From contig JBGVOD010000016.1 in the NCBI GenBank assembly GCA_045126215.1, forward strand, positions 1 through 32,182: a stretch of DNA of 32,182 bases, read 5' to 3'. Both the position numbers and the translations under genes were made by a program. Of this stretch, positions 17,346 through 25,395 are shown one piece after another; the first letter of the stretch is position 1, and every line of letters starts with the position of its first letter. The notes beneath the pieces were generated by a model that was not told the origin of the DNA, searched no databases, and saw only the letters and a program-made list of their open reading frames with translations. The DNA comes from SVEL01 sp045126215. Lineage in GTDB: Bacteria > Bacillota > Clostridia > Lachnospirales > Lachnospiraceae.

Positions 17346-18233
17346 ATGGACAAATTATTTGAAATAAATCAATATCTGCCTGAAAAAATCCGAGAAAGGT
17401 ACCAATATTTTATACAAGCTGGATATCAGATTGAGGAGATTAGGATTGGAGCAAAGCTTCCGGTTATTTTTATAACGAATAAAGGCAAAATAAATACAGA
17501 TATCATAGTATCAAAGGATGAAGTTGAAGAAGCTATGGAATATATGACAAATTATTCGCTTTATTCATATGAAAAAGAAATTAAGGAGGGTTTTTTTACA
17601 TTAAAAGGTGGACATCGAATTGGTGTTGCAGGAAAAGCAGTATATGAAGATGGGATATTGAAGAGAGTAATAGATATATCAGCGATAAATATAAGAGTAT
17701 GTCATGATTATAAAAATAATTTTGAAATAAATCATATTGAAGAATATATAGAGGATGAAAACATTCTTATAATATCACCACCAGGTTTTGGAAAAACAAC
17801 GCTTCTAAGAAAACTTGCAAGGACATGCTCTGATGAATTGTATAGAAAGGTTGTTGTGGTTGACGAGAGAAATGAAATAGCAGGAAATTATAATGGTGAG
17901 AGTGTTATATATGTTGGAAAAATGACTTTTGTATTGTCTGGATACAGTAAGGAGTATGGAATAATGTCAGCAATAAGATCGCTCTCCCCGGAATACATTA
18001 TCGTGGACGAAATTGGGTCAAATAAGGATATGGATGCTATATATGATGCAACAAAGTGTGGTGTAAAGGTAATAGCTACAGTACATGGCAAAAATCTTGA
18101 AGATATATTAGACAGAAGATGGTTGAAGAAAGCAGTAGATGATAAACAGTTTGGAAGATATATTATTATTTCAATGGATCATAGTATGAGAAAAGTTGAA
18201 ATATATGACAGGGAGTTTAAAAAAATATGTTAA
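17346..18233 (+). CDS. spoIIIAA: Stage III sporulation protein AA (ATPase)
   Basis: Mother-cell ATPase of the SpoIIIA-SpoIIQ channel, 295 residues, related to secretion ATPases. Walker A is SPPGFGKTT (144-152) and Walker B is YIIVDEIG (217-224). The segment GGHRIGVAGKAV (88-99) is the family signature upstream of the nucleotide-binding domain. The ATG at 17346 has AAGGAGGG 10 nt upstream; an in-frame ATG at 17292 would add 18 hydrophobic residues and lies before the predicted transcript start, so it is rejected. The protein keeps the forespore competent for late gene expression by energising a channel between mother cell and forespore. The stop overlaps the spoIIIAB start by 7 nt. Confidence 0.97.
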   Translation: MDKLFEINQYLPEKIRERYQYFIQAGYQIEEIRIGAKLPVIFITNKGKINTDIIVSKDEVEEAMEYMTNYSLYSYEKEIKEGFFTLKGGHRIGVAGKAVYEDGILKRVIDISAINIRVCHDYKNNFEINHIEEYIEDENILIISPPGFGKTTLLRKLARTCSDELYRKVVVVDERNEIAGNYNGESVIYVGKMTFVLSGYSKEYGIMSAIRSLSPEYIIVDEIGSNKDMDAIYDATKCGVKVIATVHGKNLEDILDRRWLKKAVDDKQFGRYIIISMDHSMRKVEIYDREFKKIC

Positions 18234-18742
18234 AAGCTATAGGAGTGATAGTTTGTGCCATATCATTTACTTTTGTTGGATTCATATATGGAGAAAGATA
18301 CAGTGACAGAATTGTCAGATTAAACAAGCTTATTAGTATAGTTTTGATGATAAAAAATGAAATTATGTATAAACATGCTGGTATTCCAGAAAGTATAAGA
18401 TATTGTGTAGATTATTTTGATAATGAATATAGAGAATTTCTTGTATACATATTAGATGAATTAGAGATGAAACAGGAAAAGATTGCAGATATATGGCAAA
18501 ATGCAGCCACTAAGTATTTGGAAAATGCTGGAGTGAATGAAAGAGATATTGCAAAGTTTAAAGATTTAGGTCTAAAGATTGGACAAACCAATATGCAGAT
18601 GCAGATAGAGATATTAGAATCATACATTGAAAGAACAAGTGATGAAATAATAGAAATTAAGGAAACAGTCAATCAGAAAAAGAGACTTGCAAGATTATCA
18701 GGGGTGATGTTTGGTATGTTAATGATAATAGTGTTTATCTAA
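18227..18742 (+). CDS. spoIIIAB: Stage III sporulation protein AB
   Basis: A 171-residue mother-cell membrane protein related to GspF/PilC-type platform proteins, with an N-terminal helix (residues 3-21, GVIVCAISFTFVGFIYG) and a C-terminal helix (about 155-170, LSGVMFGMLMIIVFI) around a helical cytoplasmic domain. The length matches B. subtilis SpoIIIAB (about 171). The domain contains LNKLISIVLMIKNEIMYKHAGIPESI, the family's conserved segment. It is translationally coupled to spoIIIAA by a 7-nt overlap. Confidence 0.93.
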   Translation: MLKAIGVIVCAISFTFVGFIYGERYSDRIVRLNKLISIVLMIKNEIMYKHAGIPESIRYCVDYFDNEYREFLVYILDELEMKQEKIADIWQNAATKYLENAGVNERDIAKFKDLGLKIGQTNMQMQIEILESYIERTSDEIIEIKETVNQKKRLARLSGVMFGMLMIIVFI

Positions 18743-18764
18743 TATGTGAATGGGAGGAGTATAT

Positions 18765-18959
18765 ATGGAAGTTAATCTGATATTTAAAATAGCGGCTGTT
18801 GGTATACTGGTATCAGTAATAAGCCAGATACTTAAACAAAGTGGGAGAGAGGAACATGCATTTTTGGTAAGTCTTGCCGGTTTGATACTGGTATTGTTCT
18901 GGATTGTGCCATACATATATGAATTATTTGAGACTATAAAGGGATTGTTTATGTTATAG
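18765..18959 (+). CDS. spoIIIAC: Stage III sporulation protein AC
   Basis: A 64-residue double-helix membrane protein (MEVNLIFKIAAVGILVSVIS; then FLVSLAGLILVLFWIVPYIY), the typical SpoIIIAC size. The conserved motif LKQSGREEHAFLVSLAG joins the helices. The ATG at 18765 is chosen because GGGAGGAG lies 5 nt upstream; an earlier in-frame ATG at 18750 would bury this site inside the gene. It is a membrane component of the SpoIIIA channel. Confidence 0.95.
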   Translation: MEVNLIFKIAAVGILVSVISQILKQSGREEHAFLVSLAGLILVLFWIVPYIYELFETIKGLFML

Positions 18960-18967
18960 GTGTGCAT

Positions 18968-19381
18968 ATGGGAAGTATATTTAATGAACTGATTAGGGTG
19001 GTATTAATAGCAATAATTGTTGCTTTGTTTGCGCTAAATTTTAAAAGTATAAAATCAGAATATGCGATACTTATTACAATTTCTGCATCAATAGTATTCT
19101 TATTTCTTGGAATTGAAAAAATGGGTTACATAATAAATTATATAAAACAAATTACAGGATTTATTGATGCTGATAGTGAATACATTCAAATAATTCTTAA
19201 GATTGTAGGCATATCATATATATCTGATTTTGCAAAAGACATATGTGTTGACTGCGGGTTTGGAACGATTGGAAATCAGGTGCAAATATTTCTAAAGCTT
19301 ACGACACTTGTTATAAGTCTTCCTGTTTTGCTACAAATTGTAAAGTACATATCTGCACTTTTGGTAGGGGGCAATATATGA
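18968..19381 (+). CDS. spoIIIAD: Stage III sporulation protein AD
   Basis: A polytopic membrane protein of 137 residues, related in its helices to SpoIIIAC, with about four hydrophobic segments. The conserved stretch LKIVGISYISDFAKDICVDC followed by GNQVQIFLKLTTLVISLPVL is diagnostic. The start is taken at the ATG at 18968 behind AGGTG; a GTG at 18962 is possible and would add two residues. The end overlaps spoIIIAE by four bases (ATGA), indicating translational coupling. Confidence 0.94.
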   Translation: MGSIFNELIRVVLIAIIVALFALNFKSIKSEYAILITISASIVFLFLGIEKMGYIINYIKQITGFIDADSEYIQIILKIVGISYISDFAKDICVDCGFGTIGNQVQIFLKLTTLVISLPVLLQIVKYISALLVGGNI

Positions 19382-20514
19382 AAAAGGTATTATTTATATG
19401 TACTCTGATATTTTGTTGTATTTTTCTCTATACGATTGCAAAGGGAGAAGAAAAGACAGATGAAGAAGATGATAACTTTGAAAATGATATTTTTTCTGCA
19501 TATGATTTTTCACAGATAGATGAAGTAATGAATGGTGATACAGAAAGTATCTATTCTTTTTCATATATATTTGAGGAAATGGTATATGGAGAGGGTGATC
19601 TGTTAAGTAATATAAAAGATGCGGTTAAGAATAAAGTCACATATGAGATTAGTCAAAATAAGCGTAACATTATAAAAATTATAGTTCTTGCAATACTTAT
19701 GGGCTTACTCTCAAATGTGACAGGAGCTATTTCAAGTAATAGTGGTGAAATGGGATTTTATGTAATATTTATGATGCTTGTGGCTACACTTCTTGGTTCC
19801 TTTATTACAATTGAAGGAGTCGTCTATGAATTGATTAATGACATCTTAACCTTTATGACAGTGCTTATTCCAGTTTTTTTTACATCTGTTGGTATTACAT
19901 CCGGCTACGATACGAGTGTAATTATGAGTAGTTTGACTCTATCTGGAATAACAGTTATCCAATTCCTGTTCCTAAAAGTATTGCTTCCACTTGCAAATGT
20001 TTATATGGTAATTTCTATCGTTAATTTAATTACAAAAGAAAATTATTTTAGTAAATTTGCTACGATGATAGAAGATTTTTTAAAATGGAGTCTTAAGACT
20101 ATTCTTACTGTTTTCATTGGACTTAATCTGGTGGAAGGACTTATATTACCGTCAAAAAATACAATTATCAGAAAAGGGGTTACAAAGCTTGCATCAGCAG
20201 TACCTATTATTGGAAACAGCGTTAATGGTGTGGCTGAACTTACAGTATCATCAGGTGAAATCATCAAGAACAGTATTGGAGGAGTTGCTCTTGCTGCACT
20301 TGTAATTATGGCACTAATACCATTAGTTAAAATACTTATTTTTATGGGAATATACCGTATTACAACAGTTATCGTTGAACCGATATGTGATAAAAGGGTT
20401 TCAATGGCAATTGGAAGTGTAGCTAATGGAGGCTCTCTTTTATACAAGATAGCAATATCCTCAATGCTGCTGTTTGGAGCATCAATTGCAATTATATGTG
20501 TTGTTACAAAATAA
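19378..20514 (+). CDS. spoIIIAE: Stage III sporulation protein AE
   Basis: A large polytopic membrane protein of 378 residues, close to the usual length of about 390-400. A signal-like helix (residues 2-22) is followed by an acidic extracytoplasmic segment (EEKTDEEDDNFENDIF and on) and then about seven to eight helices, including the conserved GVTKLASAVPIIGNSVNGVAEL segment. It is a core membrane part of the SpoIIIA channel. Its start overlaps the end of spoIIIAD, and spoIIIAF follows after 33 nt. Confidence 0.96.
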   Translation: MKKVLFICTLIFCCIFLYTIAKGEEKTDEEDDNFENDIFSAYDFSQIDEVMNGDTESIYSFSYIFEEMVYGEGDLLSNIKDAVKNKVTYEISQNKRNIIKIIVLAILMGLLSNVTGAISSNSGEMGFYVIFMMLVATLLGSFITIEGVVYELINDILTFMTVLIPVFFTSVGITSGYDTSVIMSSLTLSGITVIQFLFLKVLLPLANVYMVISIVNLITKENYFSKFATMIEDFLKWSLKTILTVFIGLNLVEGLILPSKNTIIRKGVTKLASAVPIIGNSVNGVAELTVSSGEIIKNSIGGVALAALVIMALIPLVKILIFMGIYRITTVIVEPICDKRVSMAIGSVANGGSLLYKIAISSMLLFGASIAIICVVTK

Positions 20515-20547
20515 TAGATATATAAATTATTAGAAAGAAGGGTAATA

Positions 20548-20748
20548 ATGCAGATATTTTTAGGAGTAGTTAAAACAGTAATTGTATTTGTTATTTTTAC
20601 TTCGTGTCTTGAAAATCTCATATCAAGTGAGTCAAATAGAAAGCTTTTTAGATTTTTAAATGGACTTATAGTTTTGTGTATTATTATTGGAAAATTTGAT
20701 GAAATATTATTTGGGTTGCAAACAGAATTTTTTTCATTATGGGAGTAG
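20548..20748 (+). CDS. spoIIIAF: Stage III sporulation protein AF, miniature form
   Basis: A 66-residue membrane protein between spoIIIAE and spoIIIAG. It has two hydrophobic segments (residues 2-21 and about 38-58) joined by SSESNRKLFRFLNG, corresponding to the N-terminal membrane part of SpoIIIAF. The usual protein is about 200 residues, with a soluble ring-forming domain after the helices. Here the gene stops at TAG (20746-20748) and spoIIIAG begins 3 nt later, so there is no room for that domain and no leftover coding sequence that a frameshift could restore. It is identified by position and topology. AGAAAGAAGG precedes the ATG. Confidence 0.82.
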   Translation: MQIFLGVVKTVIVFVIFTSCLENLISSESNRKLFRFLNGLIVLCIIIGKFDEILFGLQTEFFSLWE

Positions 20749-20751
20749 AGT

Positions 20752-21300
20752 ATGAAGATAGATATTATTAAAAAAATTGGAATTCCAAAGCTTATTCTTA
20801 TCGGGGTACTTGGAATTTTATTGATTTCATTGGAATTTGGTGGAGATAGTAATAAAGAAGAGGATGAGAATAATAAAAATGTTACTGTTTCGGATGATTA
20901 TTATGACGCAGATGAATATTGTGAAAGTCTGGAAAAAAAGATAAAAAGTGTCATTGAAAAGATAGAGGGAGTAAGTGGCGTTGAGGTATGTGTAACACTT
21001 AAGAATAGTAGCAAAAAGGTTGTACTGACAGAAACACCGTACAAGATTAATAGTGATGGTACAAGTAGTGATGGAAGTAAAAATATTATTTCGGAGGAGA
21101 AAAATTACAACACAGTATATGAGGAAGATAAGCAAGGAAAGAAAGTTCCATATGTAGTTACATATAATTATCCTGATGTGAAAGGAGTTGCTGTTGGAAT
21201 TACATCAACATTGACGATTGATGTGAAAGAAAAAATTATAAATGTTGTTAGTACTTTGACAGGGGTGACAGTCAATAATATATCAGTTATTGGGAAGTAA
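20752..21300 (+). CDS. spoIIIAG: Stage III sporulation protein AG
   Basis: A single-pass membrane protein of 182 residues that forms the large SpoIIIAG ring of the channel in the intermembrane space. One helix (about residues 12-27) is followed by an acidic linker and the ring-building domain: the segment KKIKSVIEKIEGVSGVEVCVTL and, later, YPDVKGVAVGITSTLTIDVKEKIINVVSTLTGV match the secretin/EscJ-like ring-building fold. Between them is the family's beta insertion (KVVLTETPYKIN and following). It begins 3 nt after spoIIIAF. Unusually, it is followed by a 285-nt spacer before spoIIIAH. Confidence 0.95.
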   Translation: MKIDIIKKIGIPKLILIGVLGILLISLEFGGDSNKEEDENNKNVTVSDDYYDADEYCESLEKKIKSVIEKIEGVSGVEVCVTLKNSSKKVVLTETPYKINSDGTSSDGSKNIISEEKNYNTVYEEDKQGKKVPYVVTYNYPDVKGVAVGITSTLTIDVKEKIINVVSTLTGVTVNNISVIGK

Positions 21301-21585
21301 GAAACTCAGTTATGGTGTTAAAAGGTGATTTCTAGTGGTATAACTAGCATATTACACAAGCATTTAGGAATTTGTTCCGATTTTCGGATATAAGAGTTTC
21401 TAATATCCAGTGTAAGTCGTAAATAACTATATGCTTTGCGCAATATTTAATGTTAATTTTGTAAAGTTTCTTTTGATACACTGACCTATATAGAAAATAA
21501 AATAAAGAATATAAAGCATTTATAAGAATATAATGTAATATAAGAATCTGCATACTGAAAATAAGTACATATTATGGAGGGGAAT
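21301..21585 (+). other. Non-coding spacer between spoIIIAG and spoIIIAH
   Basis: 285 bases with no convincing gene. Inverted repeats seen: GAAACTC (21301-21307) with GAGTTTC (21393-21399), each flanked by TAA; AGTTAT/ATAACT and CTAGT/ACTAG pairs inside; and TCCGA-TTT-TCGGA near 21377-21389. No T-run terminator is present. CATACTGA at 21551-21558 resembles a sigma-E -10, but no good -35 is found at 14-15 bases. Confidence 0.55.
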
Positions 21586-22155
21586 ATGATTAAGAGAAAT
21601 CAGTTGATTATTACAGCAATGGCAACACTTGTGGCAATTGCGGGATATTTAAGCTTTGGAGAGACATTAGACACAAAAAAGCCTAATGATGACAAAAATA
21701 CAAAGGTGGCAGAGGCTGAAGCAAATAGTGAAACTACAGAAAAAATAAATGTTGGGGAGGCTGTTTTAGTAAGTGCTGATGGAGGTATGAATTCCATTGC
21801 AGAGGCAAAACTTGAAAAGCAGTATTTAAGAGCTGAGATAACAGAAGATCTTCTGAAAATTATTGAAAATGTTGATATTGAGGATGATATAAAAAAGAGT
21901 GCAATAGATAAGTATACAGAACTGTCCAGTGTATCAGAAAAGGAATTGATGGCTGAAAATGAAATAAGGTTAAGAGGTTTTGAGAACTGTGTTGTAACAA
22001 AAATTGATGATAGGGTTGAAGCACTTATTGTGAATGAAGAAATAGAAATAAGCGAAATTACAAAAATAGAGGACGCACTAAAAGATATATTTGGTATTCC
22101 ACTTAAGAATATTACAATAACAGTTGTAAATGATAATAAAGATGATATGAAGTGA
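21586..22155 (+). CDS. spoIIIAH: Stage III sporulation protein AH
   Basis: A 189-residue mother-cell protein whose extracytoplasmic domain binds forespore SpoIIQ (or its clostridial equivalent) across the intermembrane space, zipping the two membranes and contributing a ring to the channel. One N-terminal helix (residues 6-22, QLIITAMATLVAIAGYL) is followed by an acidic linker and a ring-building domain (about 80-185; FENCVVTKIDDRVEALIVNEE, then ITKIEDALKDIFGIPLKNITI). The ATG at 21586 follows GGAGGGG by a few bases; an in-frame ATG at 21574 overlaps that site and is rejected. It is separated from spoIIIAG by the 285-nt spacer, so it may have additional control. Confidence 0.94.
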   Translation: MIKRNQLIITAMATLVAIAGYLSFGETLDTKKPNDDKNTKVAEAEANSETTEKINVGEAVLVSADGGMNSIAEAKLEKQYLRAEITEDLLKIIENVDIEDDIKKSAIDKYTELSSVSEKELMAENEIRLRGFENCVVTKIDDRVEALIVNEEIEISEITKIEDALKDIFGIPLKNITITVVNDNKDDMK

Positions 22156-22163
22156 TAAAGGGA

Positions 22164-22191
22164 TTGATTTTATTACTTATTTTGGTATAAT
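22164..22191 (+). promoter_or_regulatory. Sigma-A-type promoter of the asp23-recN operon
   Basis: TTGATT at 22164-22169 and TATAAT at 22186-22191 with a 16-base spacer, 37 bases before the asp23 start. It lies just after spoIIIAH and separates sporulation genes from housekeeping genes. Confidence 0.7.
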
Positions 22192-22228
22192 ATCACTATA
22201 ATGTGTGTAGTTATAGGAGGACGAAAAC

Positions 22229-22582
22229 GTGGAAAAAAATACAAATATAGGTGTTGTTCAAATAGCAGATGATGTAGTAGCAATTATAGCAGGTCTGGCT
22301 ACAACAGAAGTTAAAGGTGTGTCTTCAATGGCAGGAAATATCACAAAAGAGATAGTTTCAAAGCTTGGAAAGAAGAATCTTTCAAAGGGTGTAAAGGTTG
22401 AAGTAAATGAAGGTAGTGTTGCAGTTGATGTCGCAATCAATATTGAATATGGCTACAATGTACCAGAAGTTTCAAAGAATGTGCAGGATAAAGTAAAGGC
22501 TGCTATTGAAAATATGACAGGTCTTTCTGTTTCAGAAGTAAATGTAAGTATTGCAGGTGTTGCATTAGAAGAAACAAATTAA
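22229..22582 (+). CDS. Asp23/Gls24 family envelope stress protein
   Basis: A 117-residue protein of the Asp23 (DUF322) family. Landmarks are the N-terminal GVVQIADDVVAIIAGLATTEVKGV and the later VAVDVAINIEYGYNVPEVSKNVQDKVKAAIENMTGL. Family members are abundant small cytoplasmic or membrane-associated proteins linked to cell-envelope homeostasis. The start is a GTG at 22229 with a strong AGGAGG (22215-22220) 8 nt upstream. In Clostridia the gene regularly precedes nusB, as here, and it is the first gene of the housekeeping operon. Confidence 0.95.
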   Translation: MEKNTNIGVVQIADDVVAIIAGLATTEVKGVSSMAGNITKEIVSKLGKKNLSKGVKVEVNEGSVAVDVAINIEYGYNVPEVSKNVQDKVKAAIENMTGLSVSEVNVSIAGVALEETN

Positions 22583-22612
22583 TTTGAAGTTATAGCTTGA
22601 GAAAGGTGTACC

Positions 22613-23008
22613 ATGACAAGAAAAGAACTTAGAGAAAATGTATTTAGAATGTTGTTCCACAAGGAGTTTCATGAAGAATGTGAAATGGAGGAACAATATA
22701 TATTCTACAAGAATGCTGTAGCATCTATGTCAGAAGAGGATTCGCAGTATGTTCATGACAAGGTTTTTAAGATAATTGAAAAACTTGAAGATATTGATAA
22801 TGCAATTGATGGTGTAAGTATTGATTGGAATGTAAAGCGTATGAGTAAGGTTGACCTTACGATTATGAGACTAGCATACTATGAAATGAAATATGACGAG
22901 GATATTCCTGTTAAGGTTGCTATAAATGAGGCAGTTGAATTGGCAAAGACATATGGTGGAGACGATTCACCATCATTTGTAAACGGTATTCTTGGCAAAT
23001 TAGTATAA
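22613..23008 (+). CDS. nusB: Transcription antitermination factor NusB
   Basis: A 131-residue all-helical RNA-binding protein that, with NusE (S10), binds boxA RNA in rRNA leaders to prevent premature termination. Signature segments are TRKELRENVFRMLFHKEFH at the N-terminus and DLTIMRLAYYEMKYDEDIPVKVAINEAVELAKTYGGDDSPSFVNGILGKL at the C-terminus (quoted here only as the family's landmark, roughly residues 82-130). GAAAGGTG precedes the ATG. It lies 30 nt after asp23 and 12 nt before xseA. Confidence 0.97.
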   Translation: MTRKELRENVFRMLFHKEFHEECEMEEQYIFYKNAVASMSEEDSQYVHDKVFKIIEKLEDIDNAIDGVSIDWNVKRMSKVDLTIMRLAYYEMKYDEDIPVKVAINEAVELAKTYGGDDSPSFVNGILGKLV

Positions 23009-23020
23009 TTAGGAGTTGTT

Positions 23021-24232
23021 GTGGGAAACATATATACAGTTACACAGGTAAATTCATATATCAAGCATATGTTCAGTGAGGACTTTTTATTGAAAAATGT
23101 ATCTGTAAGTGGTGAGATTTCAAATTTGAAATATCATTCGTCAGGTCATATATATTTTTCACTTAAAGAGTCTAATTCTGTTATAGCCTGTGTTATGTTT
23201 AAGGGGAATCGGGCCGGACTTAAATTTGAAATGAAAGAGGGCCAGAAGGTTATAGTAAAAGGTAGTGTAGAAGTATATGAGCGAGATGGGAAATATCAGT
23301 TATATGCAAGAGAGATTTTCCTGGATGGTGAAGGTGATTTGTTCAAGAGATTTGAACAGTTAAAAAAAGAACTTCTTGAGATGGGAATGTTTGATAATTC
23401 TTTCAAAAAGCCTATACCTAAGTATGCTACAAAGATTGGAATTGTTACAGCTTCGACAGGTGCGGCTATTCAGGATATTATCAATATATCCACCAGAAGA
23501 AACCCACATGTTGAGCTGTTTTTGTATTCTGCAATAGTTCAAGGGGAAGATGCAAAGTACAGTATTGTAGATGGCATTGAAACTCTTGATGGTATGGGAT
23601 TAGATGTTTTAATAGTCGGTCGTGGCGGAGGCTCAATAGAAGATTTGTGGGCATTTAATGAGGAAATGGTTGCAAGAGCTATATTTAACTGTGATACACC
23701 AGTTATTTCTGCTGTTGGTCATGAAACAGATACTACGATAGCGGATTATGTTGCAGATATGAGAGCACCTACTCCATCAGCGGCTGCTGAATTGGCTGTT
23801 TTTGACTATAATGCTTTTTTGATGGATTTAGAGGCGGTTAATGATAGTCTTAAGAAATCATTATTGTATAAGTACAATGAAAAGTATCAGACTGTAATGA
23901 GATTATCGGCAGAGCTTAAGTCAAAGAGTCCTTTAAATCAAGTGAAACAGAGAAAAGAACTTGTTTCAAAATTGAAGGATCGTCTTGATAATGTTATAAA
24001 TCGAAAAACTTGTGATATAAGAAATCATATAAGTGTTCTGGCTGCAAGGCTTGACGGATTGTCCCCTGTTAAAAAATTAAGTAATGGATGTGGTTATATA
24101 TCATCTGGTGGCAAGCTGATAAAAGATGTTAATGATATTAAGGTGTCAGAAGAAATTCAAATCGATATTATTAATGGAAAAATAAATGCAGTTGTAAACA
24201 GCATAGAAAGTATAGAGAGAAAAACAAATTAA
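23021..24232 (+). CDS. xseA: Exodeoxyribonuclease VII large subunit
   Basis: Catalytic subunit (403 residues) of exonuclease VII, which degrades single-stranded DNA from both ends into short oligonucleotides. An N-terminal OB-fold DNA-binding domain covers about residues 1-100 (SGEISNLKYHSSGHIYFSLK). The catalytic core contains TASTGAAIQDIINISTRRNP, the glycine-rich VGRGGGSIEDLWAFN and the AVGHETDTTIADYVADMRAP block. A coiled-coil region follows and ends in a short C-terminal beta segment. The start is a GTG at 23021 preceded by AGGAG at 5 nt. Its small subunit is encoded directly downstream. Confidence 0.97.
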   Translation: MGNIYTVTQVNSYIKHMFSEDFLLKNVSVSGEISNLKYHSSGHIYFSLKESNSVIACVMFKGNRAGLKFEMKEGQKVIVKGSVEVYERDGKYQLYAREIFLDGEGDLFKRFEQLKKELLEMGMFDNSFKKPIPKYATKIGIVTASTGAAIQDIINISTRRNPHVELFLYSAIVQGEDAKYSIVDGIETLDGMGLDVLIVGRGGGSIEDLWAFNEEMVARAIFNCDTPVISAVGHETDTTIADYVADMRAPTPSAAAELAVFDYNAFLMDLEAVNDSLKKSLLYKYNEKYQTVMRLSAELKSKSPLNQVKQRKELVSKLKDRLDNVINRKTCDIRNHISVLAARLDGLSPVKKLSNGCGYISSGGKLIKDVNDIKVSEEIQIDIINGKINAVVNSIESIERKTN

Positions 24233-24269
24233 TCTGAAAGGAAGAGCCATAATACGGCTTATATGTAAA

Positions 24270-24461
24270 ATGGGAAAAGAAAAAGAACGTTCAATTGAAG
24301 AGAGTATAGAAATATTGAATAATATTTTGATATCTATGGATAAACCGGATGTATCGCTTGAGAAGTCTTTCGAGTTATATAACGAAGGTGTTCAGGTTGT
24401 AAAAGAACTTAATGACAAGCTTAGCGAAGTTGAGAGTAAGCTTACAGTTGTAAATGAGTAA
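24270..24461 (+). CDS. xseB: Exodeoxyribonuclease VII small subunit
   Basis: A 63-residue helical protein that binds the XseA coiled coil; the family is about 60-80 residues. The signature SIEESIEILNNILISMDKPDVSLEKSFELYNEGVQVVKE is complete (residues 8-46). The ATG at 24270 is the only normal start. The nearest purine-rich site, AAAGGAAG at 24237-24244, is about 25 nt away, with the inverted repeat AGCC/GGCT between, which may fold and shorten the gap. The last codons overlap the first possible start of ispA. Confidence 0.92.
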   Translation: MGKEKERSIEESIEILNNILISMDKPDVSLEKSFELYNEGVQVVKELNDKLSEVESKLTVVNE

Positions 24462-24471
24462 AGGTACTGCT

Positions 24472-25383
24472 ATGGAAAAAGAAATGTTTTTACAGGAATT
24501 AAATAATAAAACAGAAGAGATTAATGAAATAATATATAACTTTCTTCCAATCGAAGAGGGATATCAAAAGATTATATTTGAAGCCATGAATTATAGCATA
24601 AAGGCAGGCGGAAAAAGACTACGCCCAATGCTTATGTTTGAGACATATAAGCTGTTTGCAAAGAATGATGAAATTATTAAAGAAATATATTCATTTATGA
24701 CAGCAATTGAGTGTATTCATACGTACTCTCTTGTGCATGATGATTTGCCTGCAATGGATAATGATGATTACAGAAGAGGTATGCTTACAACTCACAAAAA
24801 GTATGGACATGCTATGGGGGTTCTTGCGGGTGATGCTCTTTTAAACTATGCATATGAGGTGGTAGGAGATGCTATGGTCTTTGCCTCTGACGATGATAAG
24901 GTAAATATTGCAAATGCTTTTGCTGAACTTAGTAAAAAGGCCGGTATTTATGGAATGGTTGGTGGACAGACTGTTGATGTTACATTAACAGGTAAGAGTA
25001 TCGATGAGAAAACACTTAACTTTATATATGACTTAAAGACAGGTGCATTAATAGAGGCATCTATGGTTTGTGGTGCAATTCTTGCCGGTGCTGAGAGTAA
25101 AGATATTGCAAAAGTAAGAAAAATAGCAAAAAATGTTGGTTTGGCATTTCAAATAGAAGATGATATACTTGATGTAGTATCTACAACAGAAGAGCTTGGT
25201 AAACCTGTTCTTAGTGACGAAAAGAATGATAAAACAACATATGTTACATTATACGGAATAGAAAAAGCAAAAGAAATGGCGAAAGAAAAATCTAAACAAG
25301 CAATAGAATTACTTGATTCTTTTGAAGAGAAAAATGACTTTTTACGCGAATTACTTTTGTATCTTGTTTCTAGAAAAAAATAG
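24472..25383 (+). CDS. ispA: Farnesyl diphosphate synthase (polyprenyl synthetase)
   Basis: Prenyltransferase of about 303 residues that joins isopentenyl diphosphate units onto an allylic diphosphate, giving farnesyl diphosphate for quinone, undecaprenyl and other isoprenoid synthesis. The first aspartate-rich motif lies in HTYSLVHDDLPAMDNDDYRRG, and the second is FQIEDDILD. The residues before the first motif match bacterial farnesyl diphosphate synthases, but product length cannot be fixed by eye. The ATG at 24472 has AAAGG about 7 nt upstream overlapping the xseB stop; an ATG at 24454 without a binding site would add six residues. dxs follows directly. Confidence 0.95.
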   Translation: MEKEMFLQELNNKTEEINEIIYNFLPIEEGYQKIIFEAMNYSIKAGGKRLRPMLMFETYKLFAKNDEIIKEIYSFMTAIECIHTYSLVHDDLPAMDNDDYRRGMLTTHKKYGHAMGVLAGDALLNYAYEVVGDAMVFASDDDKVNIANAFAELSKKAGIYGMVGGQTVDVTLTGKSIDEKTLNFIYDLKTGALIEASMVCGAILAGAESKDIAKVRKIAKNVGLAFQIEDDILDVVSTTEELGKPVLSDEKNDKTTYVTLYGIEKAKEMAKEKSKQAIELLDSFEEKNDFLRELLLYLVSRKK

Positions 25384-25395
25384 ATGGAGATTAAA

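Noticed and set aside
20043..20621. 192-codon minus-strand frame opposite spoIIIAE
   Set aside because: Antisense shadow of a conserved membrane protein; its hydrophobic Ile/Thr-rich composition mirrors the coding strand.
21311..21484. Two tiny plus-strand frames (7 and 17 codons) in the same spacer
   Set aside because: Neither has a convincing binding site; both are expected by chance at this length.
21344..21553. 69-codon minus-strand frame in the spoIIIAG-AH spacer
   Set aside because: No ribosome binding site before its ATG, and its composition (Tyr/Leu/Ile-rich) is that of translated AT-rich spacer DNA.
21551..21558. CATACTGA as a sigma-E promoter for spoIIIAH
   Set aside because: The -10 part fits, but there is no acceptable -35 at 14-15 bases upstream, so it is not listed as a promoter.
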